A DNA stretch of 64,000 nt, from contig JAXMBC010000001.1 of NCBI GenBank assembly GCA_046350055.1, positions 1,736,001-1,800,000 of the forward strand, given 5' to 3'. Position numbers and translations under genes: made by a program. Within the stretch, counting starts at the first letter, position 1, and each line of letters opens with the position of its first letter. Shown here one piece after another: positions 35,274-44,294 of the stretch. This DNA is from JAEUIE01 sp046350055 (GTDB taxonomy: Bacteria > Planctomycetota > Planctomycetia > Gemmatales > HRBIN36). Under the pieces are notes generated by a model. The model was not told where the DNA came from. It did not search any database and worked only from the letters and a program-made list of their open reading frames with translations.

Positions 35274-36287
35274 ATGAAACACATCCTCATCACCGGTGGT
35301 TGCGGCTTCATCGGCAGCAATCTCATTCGCTGGATCCTCGCTCACCGGCCCGATTGGCACATCACCAATCTCGACAAACTCACCTACGCGGGTAATCTCG
35401 AGAACCTCGCCGGCATCGCTACCAATCGTTACAAGTTTGTCCAAGGCGACATTACTGACCGTGCGATCGTACAAACAGTTATTGAGCCCGGCATCGACTA
35501 CGTATTCCACCTTGCTGCTGAAAGCCACGTCGATCGCAGCATACAGGACGCCAGCCCGTTCATTACGACCAATGTCCTCGGCACCCAGGTGTTGCTCGAT
35601 GTCTGCAAGGCCGCTGGCGTGAAACGCTACATCCAGGTGTCCACCGATGAAGTCTACGGTACCCTGGGAGCCACCGGGCTGTTCACGGAAGAGACACCGT
35701 TACAGCCCAACAGCCCCTACTCGGCCAGTAAAGCCGCAGCCGATCTGCTGGTACGAAGTTATTTCCACACCTACGGTATGAATGTCGTCACCACCCGCTG
35801 CTCCAATAACTATGGTCCCTACCAGTTTCCCGAGAAGCTCATCCCCCTGTTTGTTTCCAATCTCGCCAGTGATCAACAAGTTCCCGTTTATGGGGACGGT
35901 CAGCAAGTACGCGACTGGATTCATGTGGAAGACCATTGCCGAGGTATCATTGCTGCCTGTGAACTAGGAAAGGCAGGTGAAGTCTACAACTTCGGTGGCA
36001 AGGCTGAACGCACCAACATGCAACTCACCCGAGAACTGCTCCGCATCCTGAATAAGCCCGATTCCCTGATCAAGTATGTCAAAGATCGCCCGGGGCACGA
36101 CCGCCGCTATGCTATCGATTGCAGTAAAGCCAAGCGAGAACTCAACTGGTCCCCCACCTGGCTGTTCGAAAACGGCTTGGAACAGACAGTCGCCTGGTAC
36201 CTCAAGAACAAGCTTTGGGTAGACCATATCCGCAGCGGCGAATACCGCCATTACTACGAAAAACAGTATGGCCAACGACTTGTGTAA
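35274..36287 (+). CDS. rmlB: dTDP-glucose 4,6-dehydratase
   Basis: A 337-aa short-chain dehydrogenase-type enzyme that converts dTDP-glucose to dTDP-4-keto-6-deoxyglucose, the second step to dTDP-rhamnose. The ATG at 35274 gives MKHILITGGCGFIGSN (NAD-binding GGxGFIGS); an in-frame TTG at 35253 is rejected. Other hallmarks: NLDKLTYAGN, STDEVYG, YSASKAAADLL (YxxxK), and NNYGPYQFPEK. Cytoplasmic. No rmlA, rmlC or rmlD in the window. Upstream gene is the PseG-like protein, pointing to surface polysaccharide synthesis. Confidence 0.95.
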   Translation: MKHILITGGCGFIGSNLIRWILAHRPDWHITNLDKLTYAGNLENLAGIATNRYKFVQGDITDRAIVQTVIEPGIDYVFHLAAESHVDRSIQDASPFITTNVLGTQVLLDVCKAAGVKRYIQVSTDEVYGTLGATGLFTEETPLQPNSPYSASKAAADLLVRSYFHTYGMNVVTTRCSNNYGPYQFPEKLIPLFVSNLASDQQVPVYGDGQQVRDWIHVEDHCRGIIAACELGKAGEVYNFGGKAERTNMQLTRELLRILNKPDSLIKYVKDRPGHDRRYAIDCSKAKRELNWSPTWLFENGLEQTVAWYLKNKLWVDHIRSGEYRHYYEKQYGQRLV

Positions 36288-36452
36288 CGACGTCTGCTAC
36301 GAAGTGCCTGACTACACCTTTCATGAATGTTTCCTGAAGTGGTACTCCCACCAAGTTTAACTAAACTGTAGCTGACTATCTGTAGCAATGCATACCATTC
36401 GGCTAACCCGCAAGCATGGTACTATTCCACTGAGTTGCTTGATTGTTCTGAC

Positions 36453-36478
36453 TGTTTCTTTGCAGGAATAAAGAAACA
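36453..36478. promoter_or_regulatory. Stem-loop upstream of the surface protein
   Basis: TGTTTCTTT and AAAGAAACA form a perfect 9-bp stem with an 8-base loop, about 85 bases before the ATG at 36565. It is more likely a leader structure than the terminator of rmlB, whose stop is 165 bases upstream. Confidence 0.35.
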
Positions 36479-36564
36479 AATCTCTTCCTGGACCGTCAAA
36501 GCAGCAGTGCCTTGGCAGGCGATACCAGAACTATCCTTTCGTGCTCCACCTTCGAGTTGACATC

Positions 36565-38613
36565 ATGAAGAAGCAGCGTCGCTTGTTCGTTCCCTGTTTT
36601 GATCGTCTCGAAGATCGCACCGTGCCGGCGGGTAATGTGCAGGGCTCCGTCATCGGCGGCACTCTCTATCTCTATGGCGATGACGAAGCTAATCACCTCA
36701 GCATTGTCCGCAACGGCAATACTGGCATTACTGTGACTTCGGGCCAGGATGCTACCACCATCAATGGCCAGGAAGGGCCTGTCAATTTCAGCAACGTCAC
36801 CCGCGGCATCACTGTCAAGCTCTTCGGCGGCGACGACCATCTGGAAATAACGGGCATCAGTCTCAGCCGTGAAATTGCAGTCTCACTGGGTGATGGCGAT
36901 GATGTACTGAAACTCCAGGACATTCATGCCAAACTGCATTCCACCATCATCGGTGGTAACGGTGACGATCAGATTACCATTCTAGATAGCGTCTTCTCGA
37001 AAAAGCTCGACCTCTTTGGCCAGGCTGGCGATGACACAGTCAGCATTATCAATACCAAGCTGGGAAAAAAGAGTAACATCAACGGTGGCAGCGGCAGCGA
37101 TGATTTCATCGGTGCGCAAAACACCTGGGGGGCCCGCAGCAAGCTGGACCTCTTCCAGTCCAAGACCAGCTCGACCAATCCCCTCGCTTTCAACGACGCT
37201 CAGACTCTCAATGAAGGCGCTGAAGCTGACATCGATGTCGCTGCGAATGATTCTGCCCTCACCGGTACGCTTGACCTCACGTCCATCACCATCACCTCCC
37301 AGCCTACACGTGGTACCCTCGTCGTCAATAACGATGGTACGGTGACCTACACGCATAATGGCTCGGAAACTACCAGCGATACCTTCAAGTACACCATCAA
37401 GGATAGCAATGGCCATACCTCCAGTGAAGCCGCGGTCACTCTCACCATCACCCCTGTGAATGATCTACCCATTGCTGTGAATGACACTGCCACTGTTGCT
37501 GAGGGTGGCACGGTCTCCATCCCGGTCGCTGCCAACGATAGTGACCCCGATGGTACTCTCAATCTGGCTTCCATTCTGATCACCCAACTACCGGCCCACG
37601 GCACCGCGACGGTGAACAGCAACGGCACCGTAACCTACGTTCACAATGGTACCGAAACCACCACCGATACCTTCAAATACACCATCAAGGATAACAGCGG
37701 GTTCGCCTCAGAAGCAGCTACGGTGAATATCACGATTACCCCGGTGAATGATGCCCCGGTTGCTGTCAATGATACAGCTACCGTTGAACAAGGTTCTTCA
37801 GTCATCATCCCCGTTTCCACCAACGATACCGACGCGGATGGTACCATCGATCTGACGAGTATCGTGATCACCACTCAGCCCACTCATGGCACCCTGACTG
37901 TGAATGCCGATGGAACGGTCACCTATCTGCATAGCGGTACCGGCACTGCTACTGATACCTTTGCCTACACCATTAAGGACAACAATGCTGCTACTTCCAA
38001 TGCTGCTACTGTCACCATTACAGTCACTCCGCTGAACCAGGCGCCCATTGCGGTGGATGATTCCGGCACGGTGGACGAAGGGGGTAGCGTCACCATCAAC
38101 GTTCCCAACAACGATTCCGATCCCGATGGCTCCCTGGCTCTGAACACTGTTACCATTGTGCAGCAGCCCAGCCACGGCAGCCTGACCATCGATGCCAACG
38201 GCCAGATCACTTATCAGCACGATGGCTCTGAAACTGCGACAACCGATACCTACACCTACACCATCCGCGACAATGAAGGCAAGATCTCCAACCAGGCCAC
38301 GGTGACGATCACCATCAATCTGTTGAATGACGCCCCGGTAGCCAATGAAGATGCCGGCACTGTAGCCAAGGGTGGCAGCGTCAACATCAACCTCGCCCAG
38401 AACGACACTGATGCGGACGGTACCATCGACCTTGCAAGCATTGTTATCGTCGATTCGCCTTTGAATGGCAGTGTGACAGTGAACAACGATGGAACGGTGA
38501 CCTACCAGCACAACGACAGTGCAACGACTGCCGACGTATTTACCTACACCATCAAGGATAACCTGGGACTGGTTTCTGCTGTAGGCACAGTGCGAATCAC
38601 CATCACCGCGTAG
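36565..38613 (+). CDS. Surface protein with five Ig/cadherin-like repeats
   Basis: The ATG at 36565 gives MKKQRRLFVPCFDRLEDRTV, the basic start with an LEDR-T-V-P tag typical of planctomycete secreted proteins; an upstream ATG at 36541 is rejected. The 682-aa product has a first part (about 25-200) of beta strands and Asp/Gly-rich loops, then five tandem repeats of about 95 residues from about 205 to the end, each opening NDxxTVxEG and containing TDTFKYTIKDN-like and VTITITPVNDAP-like lines. These are VCBS/cadherin-like Ig domains, which bind Ca2+ or other proteins in adhesins. No cysteine-rich cap or anchor is visible at the C-terminus. Expected extracellular. Confidence 0.9.
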   Translation: MKKQRRLFVPCFDRLEDRTVPAGNVQGSVIGGTLYLYGDDEANHLSIVRNGNTGITVTSGQDATTINGQEGPVNFSNVTRGITVKLFGGDDHLEITGISLSREIAVSLGDGDDVLKLQDIHAKLHSTIIGGNGDDQITILDSVFSKKLDLFGQAGDDTVSIINTKLGKKSNINGGSGSDDFIGAQNTWGARSKLDLFQSKTSSTNPLAFNDAQTLNEGAEADIDVAANDSALTGTLDLTSITITSQPTRGTLVVNNDGTVTYTHNGSETTSDTFKYTIKDSNGHTSSEAAVTLTITPVNDLPIAVNDTATVAEGGTVSIPVAANDSDPDGTLNLASILITQLPAHGTATVNSNGTVTYVHNGTETTTDTFKYTIKDNSGFASEAATVNITITPVNDAPVAVNDTATVEQGSSVIIPVSTNDTDADGTIDLTSIVITTQPTHGTLTVNADGTVTYLHSGTGTATDTFAYTIKDNNAATSNAATVTITVTPLNQAPIAVDDSGTVDEGGSVTINVPNNDSDPDGSLALNTVTIVQQPSHGSLTIDANGQITYQHDGSETATTDTYTYTIRDNEGKISNQATVTITINLLNDAPVANEDAGTVAKGGSVNINLAQNDTDADGTIDLASIVIVDSPLNGSVTVNNDGTVTYQHNDSATTADVFTYTIKDNLGLVSAVGTVRITITA

Positions 38614-38631
38614 TATTGCGGGGTCGACATG

Positions 38632-38669
38632 ACGGAAGCCGTGGCGTCAAAGATCGCCACGGCTTCCGT
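38632..38669 (+). terminator. Likely terminator of the surface protein gene
   Basis: A perfect 15-bp inverted repeat (ACGGAAGCCGTGGCG) with an 8-base loop lies 18 bases after the stop at 38613. There is no clear T-run after it, so the termination mechanism is uncertain. Confidence 0.7.
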
Positions 38670-38867
38670 GCATTTATGTGGCCGCCTTCATCTTCCTCAT
38701 ATTGACCCCCTTTCGCCATCTGCGTACACTTCTTCGGATTCATATACTAACTCATCAACCTGTTGAGACGGAACGACTTGCGTTCACCACGCAGGATGCT
38801 CCCCGGTGACGAATGGATCGTCACTTACCAGGATGGTATACCGACTTGCCAGGTAGGCACACTGACG

Positions 38868-41800
38868 ATGTCCACTGCTCTGAAAGACCCAAAGATGGCC
38901 TCCGTTCCCAATACCGTGAACGCTCCCAAAGACGACAGTAATCTCTGGGAGAAAATTGGCGATGGCTTCGGCGCCCTCTCCGAAGGTGTCTCCGGCTTCC
39001 TTACCAAGATGTTCGGCTCCAGCAATGAGCGAGCTGTTCGTGCCTTTGGCTTCATCCGAACCAGGGATCAGGATCCTCCCTACCGTATTGCGCCCGGCTC
39101 GGTTCTCGCTCAAATCAATGAGCTGGAAGAGAAGATGCGGGCTTTGTCCGATGAACAACTGCGTGGACTGACTCCAGCTTTCCGCGAACGGCTCGCTCAG
39201 GGGGCTACGCTGGATGACATTCTCCCTGAAGCATTCGCCGCCTGTCGCGAAGCAGGCCGTCGCTTCAAGAATATGCGACACTTCGATGTGCAGATGCTTG
39301 GTGGCATTGCCTTGCACCAGGGCAAGATTGCTGAAATGATGACTGGCGAGGGAAAAACCCTGGTCGCTACTGCACCGGCCTATCTCAATGCTCTTACCGG
39401 CAAAGGCGTGCATGTTATCACCGTGAATGATTATCTCGCCCGTCGCGATTGCGAATGGATGACACCCATCTATCAGGGCCTGGGTGTGACTGCGGGATTC
39501 ATTCAGACGGATATTGATCCCGATGGCCGTAGGAATGCTTACGATTGCGACATAACCTACGGTACAAATAGTGAATTTGGCTTCGATTATCTCCGCGATA
39601 ATATGAAGCCCGCTCGCTGGGGTGATACCCGGTTTCACAAAGGAGCCCAACAGTGCCAGAAGGCGCTGAACTACGCCATCATCGACGAAGTGGACAATAT
39701 CCTCATCGATGAAGCCCGTACACCACTCATCATCAGCGGCTCAGCCCACGGTGATGTAGAACGCTTCCGTAAAGCTGACAAGGTGGCCCGCCAGCTCAAG
39801 AAGGACGTTCATTTCGAAGTGAAGGAGAAGGAACGGACCTGCCATCTCACCGAAGAAGGTGTCCACTTCGCCGAAAAGCTCGCAGGCGTAGAAAGCTTCT
39901 ACACTGCAGGCAACATGCACTGGCCCCACCTGCTCGACCAGGCCCTTAAAGCTCACCATCTGTACCACCGTGATAAGGAATACATGGTGGCACCGAGCCA
40001 GGAGCCGCATGAACGGGGTCGACCCATTATCGTCATCATCGATGAATTTACCGGTCGTGCCATGTTTGGCCGCCAGTGGTCTGATGGGCTGCACCAGGCT
40101 GTCGAAGCCAAAGAGAACGTGCCCATCAAGGAAGAAACCCAGACGCTTGCTACCGTCACCCTGCAGAACTTCTTCAAGCTGTACACGAAGCTCTCTGGCA
40201 TGACCGGTACAGCCATGACGGAGGCCAATGAGTTCTGGAAGATCTACAAGCTTGATGTGCTGGCTGTTCCCACCAATCGGTACATGCGTCGCAAGAATTA
40301 CCCCGATGTGGTCTACCGTACCGAAAAGGAAAAGTGGGCGGCCATTCTTGAAGAAATCACCGAGGTTCACGCAAAAGGCCAGCCCATTCTCGTCGGCACC
40401 ACCGATGTTAAAAAATCGGAAGACCTCGCCCGATTGCTCAAACTCCGCGGCATCAAGCATGAACTGCTCAATGCCAAGCCCGAGTTTGTTGCCAAGGAAT
40501 CGGAAATCGTCGCTCAGGCGGGACGGCGTGGAGCGGTGACCATCGCTACCAACATGGCAGGTCGCGGTACAGATATCATCCTCGGTGGTAATGCCGAATA
40601 CATGGCGTGGAATGAGCTTCGCCACGAGTACCAGACACGTCTTGATGTGCCCCCCGATGTCTGGAAAGCCAAGGTCGATGAGATCGAAGCCCGCGAAAAG
40701 ACGAAGGAAGAAGGCCGCAAGGTTGCAGAACTCGGTGGTCTGCACGTCATCGGCACCGAACGGCATGAATCACGACGTATCGACAATCAGCTCCGAGGCC
40801 GCTCAGGCCGTCAGGGCGATCCCGGTTCGAGCCGTTTTTATGTGTCGCTGCAGGACGACCTGATGCGTATCTTCGCCGGCGAATGGGTTGCCAATGTGCT
40901 GACCCGCCTCGGCATGAAGGACGGCGAAAGCATCGAAAGCAAGATGGTCACCCGTCGCATTGAAGCTGCTCAAAAGAAGGTGGAAGAGCGTAACTTCGAT
41001 GTCCGCAAAAACCTCCTCGAGTATGACGAGGTGATGGATTATCAGCGGAAGCGCACCTACGGCTTCCGCCAGCGAATTCTTGACGGGGCCAACTGTAAGC
41101 TCATCATCATTGACATGCTGCAGAACACCGTTTCCAAGAATGTGGATCGCTGTCTGGCAGACCGCTACGGTACCGAAGCCTTTGCAGAGTTCGTTGCAAA
41201 CCGTCTCAATTGCGAGTACGAAGCCACGGAATTCGTCCGCATGCCCTTTGAGGAAGCAGAGAAGTTTGCCAAAGAAAAGGCCTGCAATCGGGCGGTCAAC
41301 GCCATGCAGGATGCCATCGAAGAGAACCTGAACCCCGATGTGGAACAGGCCGAGTGGAACTGGGAAGCCTACGGCAAGTTCATGGAGACCAAGTTTGGCG
41401 TGAAGGTCTCGGCCAAAGAATTAAAGCAGATGGGACGCGACTCCATTCTGGAAACGCTCCTGCCTCGTGTGGAAGAGAAGGTACATGAGACTGACCTCAA
41501 GGAAGGCGCTCCCATGCTTGCCGAAGACTTCGGCCTGCATTCCATCGCCGACTGGTTCCGTCTCAAGTTCAACCTCAATGTCAATGTAGATGAGCTTCGC
41601 GATAAGTCAGGCACGGCGATCAAGCAGTTGCTCAATGAAAAGGTGGCGTCGCTGTATTCCGAGAAGGAAACAGAGTTCCCGGTGAAGGTGCTGCTGCATC
41701 ACTTCCTGGGTCGGGACCAGTTTGGCCAGCAGCGGTTCGACCCGTTTGGCCTGCTCAACCTCGCCAAGGAACGCTTTGCCGGCGCGACCAGCCACATCAA

Positions 41801-42584
41801 CGAGCAGGAATTCGTCATCTCCTCCAAGGATAGAATCGAGCCCTTGCTGCTGGAGGCAAGTCGAAAGTTCTTCCCCGCCGATGGTGCAGACCGTATCGAA
41901 GCGGAACTCGACAAGCACTTTGGCCGCAATCAGAAGCTCAGTCCCGAAGGAGCCCGCGAACTGGCCACCTGGGGTAGAGATGCCCTTCAGTTGAAGGTGG
42001 AAGCCAGTGAACTGGAAGGCTTTGCCGAAGATCATGTCCGCCAGGTGATGTTCAGTGCGTTCGACAATGTCTATCGTCCGGAAATCCAGTCGATGGAGCG
42101 GTCACTGATTCTGAACGTGGTCGATTCATCCTGGAAGGATCACCTTTACACGATGGATTATCTGCGTTCCGCCATTGCGTTCCAAGGCTATGCCCAGCAG
42201 GACCCCAAGACGGTCTACAAGAGCGAAGGTATGAAAGCCTTTGATGAAATGTGGGAAGGGGATGGCAAAGCTACGGGCTCCGAACGGGAGAGCATTCAGG
42301 ACAAGATTACCGATCTGATCTTCCGCATGGAAGAAGCTGTCGAGGACAACTCTGATTCCGTGCTGGCGCAGGCCCAACTGAGGCACGATGCTGCCACCCG
42401 ACCAGTGCCGCCGGAGAATAGCATTCGTTCCCAGCAGGAAGAGGCTATCGCCAATAGCCAGCAGGCCGCTGGCAAGCCTCAGCCTGCTCGCAACAAGGAA
42501 CCGCGCGTTGGCCGTAATGACCCATGTCCCTGTGGTTCTGGCAAGAAGTACAAGCAGTGCCACATGAAGAAGGATATGGCATAA
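38868..42584 (+). CDS. secA: Preprotein translocase ATPase SecA
   Basis: SecA, the motor that drives proteins through SecYEG. The region is 1238 aa if the ATG at 38868 is used; ATGs at 38796 and 38895 and a TTG at 38763 are alternatives, none with a strong ribosome site, and about 40 residues precede the part that matches other SecA proteins. Motifs: Walker A MMTGEGKT (about 157-164), DEVDN, LSGMTGTAMTEANE, ATNMAGRGTDI, and the C-terminal zinc finger PCPCGSGKKYKQCH that binds SecB or phospholipid. The total exceeds the E. coli protein (901) by over 300 residues, as is usual in planctomycetes, with added helical regions before the C-terminus (about 850-1060). Confidence 0.97.
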   Translation: MSTALKDPKMASVPNTVNAPKDDSNLWEKIGDGFGALSEGVSGFLTKMFGSSNERAVRAFGFIRTRDQDPPYRIAPGSVLAQINELEEKMRALSDEQLRGLTPAFRERLAQGATLDDILPEAFAACREAGRRFKNMRHFDVQMLGGIALHQGKIAEMMTGEGKTLVATAPAYLNALTGKGVHVITVNDYLARRDCEWMTPIYQGLGVTAGFIQTDIDPDGRRNAYDCDITYGTNSEFGFDYLRDNMKPARWGDTRFHKGAQQCQKALNYAIIDEVDNILIDEARTPLIISGSAHGDVERFRKADKVARQLKKDVHFEVKEKERTCHLTEEGVHFAEKLAGVESFYTAGNMHWPHLLDQALKAHHLYHRDKEYMVAPSQEPHERGRPIIVIIDEFTGRAMFGRQWSDGLHQAVEAKENVPIKEETQTLATVTLQNFFKLYTKLSGMTGTAMTEANEFWKIYKLDVLAVPTNRYMRRKNYPDVVYRTEKEKWAAILEEITEVHAKGQPILVGTTDVKKSEDLARLLKLRGIKHELLNAKPEFVAKESEIVAQAGRRGAVTIATNMAGRGTDIILGGNAEYMAWNELRHEYQTRLDVPPDVWKAKVDEIEAREKTKEEGRKVAELGGLHVIGTERHESRRIDNQLRGRSGRQGDPGSSRFYVSLQDDLMRIFAGEWVANVLTRLGMKDGESIESKMVTRRIEAAQKKVEERNFDVRKNLLEYDEVMDYQRKRTYGFRQRILDGANCKLIIIDMLQNTVSKNVDRCLADRYGTEAFAEFVANRLNCEYEATEFVRMPFEEAEKFAKEKACNRAVNAMQDAIEENLNPDVEQAEWNWEAYGKFMETKFGVKVSAKELKQMGRDSILETLLPRVEEKVHETDLKEGAPMLAEDFGLHSIADWFRLKFNLNVNVDELRDKSGTAIKQLLNEKVASLYSEKETEFPVKVLLHHFLGRDQFGQQRFDPFGLLNLAKERFAGATSHINEQEFVISSKDRIEPLLLEASRKFFPADGADRIEAELDKHFGRNQKLSPEGARELATWGRDALQLKVEASELEGFAEDHVRQVMFSAFDNVYRPEIQSMERSLILNVVDSSWKDHLYTMDYLRSAIAFQGYAQQDPKTVYKSEGMKAFDEMWEGDGKATGSERESIQDKITDLIFRMEEAVEDNSDSVLAQAQLRHDAATRPVPPENSIRSQQEEAIANSQQAAGKPQPARNKEPRVGRNDPCPCGSGKKYKQCHMKKDMA

Positions 42585-42613
42585 GTACGTGCAGCGCTGT
42601 GTAATTCGGGTGT

Positions 42614-42643
42614 CACAGTTAGAGTGAATACACTCTAACCGTG
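42614..42643. terminator. Bidirectional terminator-like hairpin between secA and aldehyde dehydrogenase genes
   Basis: GTTAGAGTG and CACTCTAAC form a perfect 9-bp stem with a 4-base loop, extended to 13 bp by a CAC/GTG pair beyond one mismatch. It is in the convergent gap after secA. Confidence 0.65.
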
Positions 42644-42674
42644 CCCTGCACTGCAACTTAACTCAAGTAACTTG

Positions 42675-44174
42675 CTACTTCTTCCAAAACGCTCGTCGCG
42701 CAGCTCCCAGAATCCCGAAGAAACCCTTCGTTCGTTCCCAGAATGTCGGGCTGTGTTCCCACCGCAACATCTGGGCCAGTACCTCATCATTTGTCGCGGG
42801 AGTCGTTCCCATCGGGTCGAAGTGAGGCCGGAAGGAACCGGTTCGGTAGCTGATCACTTGTGGCGTGGTCATCTCCAGGAGTCCTTCCGCTCCCTGGGTG
42901 ATTCCCCAGCCACTGCGGCCTACGCCGCCAAACGGTGTCGCGGGATGCCCTACTGGTGCTACCACATCATTGATAGTCGCCAATCCGCAGGGCAATTCAG
43001 CTATCAGCTTCATCGCGTACTGTCGGTTGCTGGTGAAGACCGACAGTGCCAGACCGTAGTCACTGGATCGGATGCCCGTCAGGGCTTCACTCACATCGGT
43101 GTAAGGCAGGATCATCGAAACCGGGGCGAAGAGTGCTTCCTTCGCAACGGTCATGCTCGGTTTCACTTCAGTCAGGATAATCGGTGCACCATCTTTCCCG
43201 GCATAGTCGCCATTGATGGGGATCAGTACCTTTGCTCCTTCATGGCAGGCAGCCTGCACCAGTTTCTCGATATTCGCCTGTTGGCTGGTCATCGCCAGCG
43301 TGCGCTGCATCGGGTACTTCGCAAAGAGTGCTGTGACCTTCTCCTGCAATGCGATCTGCAGCGACCGGGGAACGAACAACCGTCGTGAAGAGACACACGT
43401 CTGACCGGAGTTGACCGTCGTACCGAAGTAGATGCCTCGTGCAGTCAGGTCGAGGTCGGCATCGGGAAGCACCAGGCAGGCATCGTGGCCGGAGAGTTCC
43501 AGCGTACTGGGAATGAGTCGTTCGCCCAGCCGTGCCGCCAGTTTTTGTCCGGTGGCATCGTGCCCGGTGAAGACGACATAGTCGATGTCCGCTTCGGCCA
43601 GCTTCGCCCCCCATTCCCGCTCAGCGGGAAGTACGTAGACCAGGTCGTCTCCCACCCCGGCCTGCCGCAACCAGGTGGTCATGACTACCGCGGTCTGTGG
43701 GGCAATCTCGCTGGGTTTCCACAGAACAGCATTGCCCGCAGCCAGGGCATGCACTAGTTGCACACCATTGAGGAACATCGGGTAATTCCACGTGCCAATG
43801 ATGCCGACGATGCCACGTGGCTTGCGGGTAATGATGTCCTTCTCGCCGAAGAGCCAGTTAGGGGTATCAAAGAAGGACACCTTGCGCGGTCGGAGGATGC
43901 CTGCTGCCCGTCTCTCCAGGAATTGACAGGCCCCTGCTACGGGCAGCAGTTCTGCTGCAATCGTTTCGCCCAACGGCTTGCGGATATCTGCCTGTAGCGC
44001 TGTTGCAAAGGCATCCTGCATGTCAGGCAGGCTGGTACGCAGCCGCCTGATTACTTGCAGTCGTTCTCGCAGTGGCGTCGCAGCCCATTCCTGTTGTCGG
44101 GCTCGCAGTTTCTCAATGACTGCTGGGTCCACAGTATCAGTCACAGCGGTACGCGGTTCCAGCGGAGCATTCAT
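42675..44174 (-). CDS. NAD(P)-dependent aldehyde dehydrogenase
   Basis: A 499-aa aldehyde dehydrogenase. The ATG at 44174 is chosen; in-frame sequence to 44240 has no ribosome site. The NAD-binding segment reads IGTWNYP and KPSEIAP (K153), the catalytic glutamate is in LELSGHD (E226), and the nucleophile is in NSGQTC (C260). Residue order and length are those of the superfamily. It probably oxidises a fatty or short-chain aldehyde in the cytoplasm; the substrate cannot be read from sequence. Faces secA in convergent orientation. Confidence 0.93.
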   Translation of the reverse strand: MNAPLEPRTAVTDTVDPAVIEKLRARQQEWAATPLRERLQVIRRLRTSLPDMQDAFATALQADIRKPLGETIAAELLPVAGACQFLERRAAGILRPRKVSFFDTPNWLFGEKDIITRKPRGIVGIIGTWNYPMFLNGVQLVHALAAGNAVLWKPSEIAPQTAVVMTTWLRQAGVGDDLVYVLPAEREWGAKLAEADIDYVVFTGHDATGQKLAARLGERLIPSTLELSGHDACLVLPDADLDLTARGIYFGTTVNSGQTCVSSRRLFVPRSLQIALQEKVTALFAKYPMQRTLAMTSQQANIEKLVQAACHEGAKVLIPINGDYAGKDGAPIILTEVKPSMTVAKEALFAPVSMILPYTDVSEALTGIRSSDYGLALSVFTSNRQYAMKLIAELPCGLATINDVVAPVGHPATPFGGVGRSGWGITQGAEGLLEMTTPQVISYRTGSFRPHFDPMGTTPATNDEVLAQMLRWEHSPTFWERTKGFFGILGAARRAFWKK

Positions 44175-44294
44175 GGTTGAGCAACCAGGAGAGTAAACGA
44201 CGCTTATTATAGGGAGTATTACCGTCGAGCCTGATGACATACGATGCTCACCAGTTTACGGATGGTGACAAAATTCACTGTACCCCATCATCAT

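Noticed and set aside
37798..38511. Long minus-strand frames across the Ig-repeat gene
   Set aside because: They arise from the repeated coding sequence on the plus strand and have no ribosome site or family resemblance.
37177..38613. Possible CRISPR-like periodicity in the repeat DNA of the surface protein gene
   Set aside because: The repeats are in-frame protein domains of about 95 codons, degenerate at the DNA level and without short conserved direct repeats or spacers.
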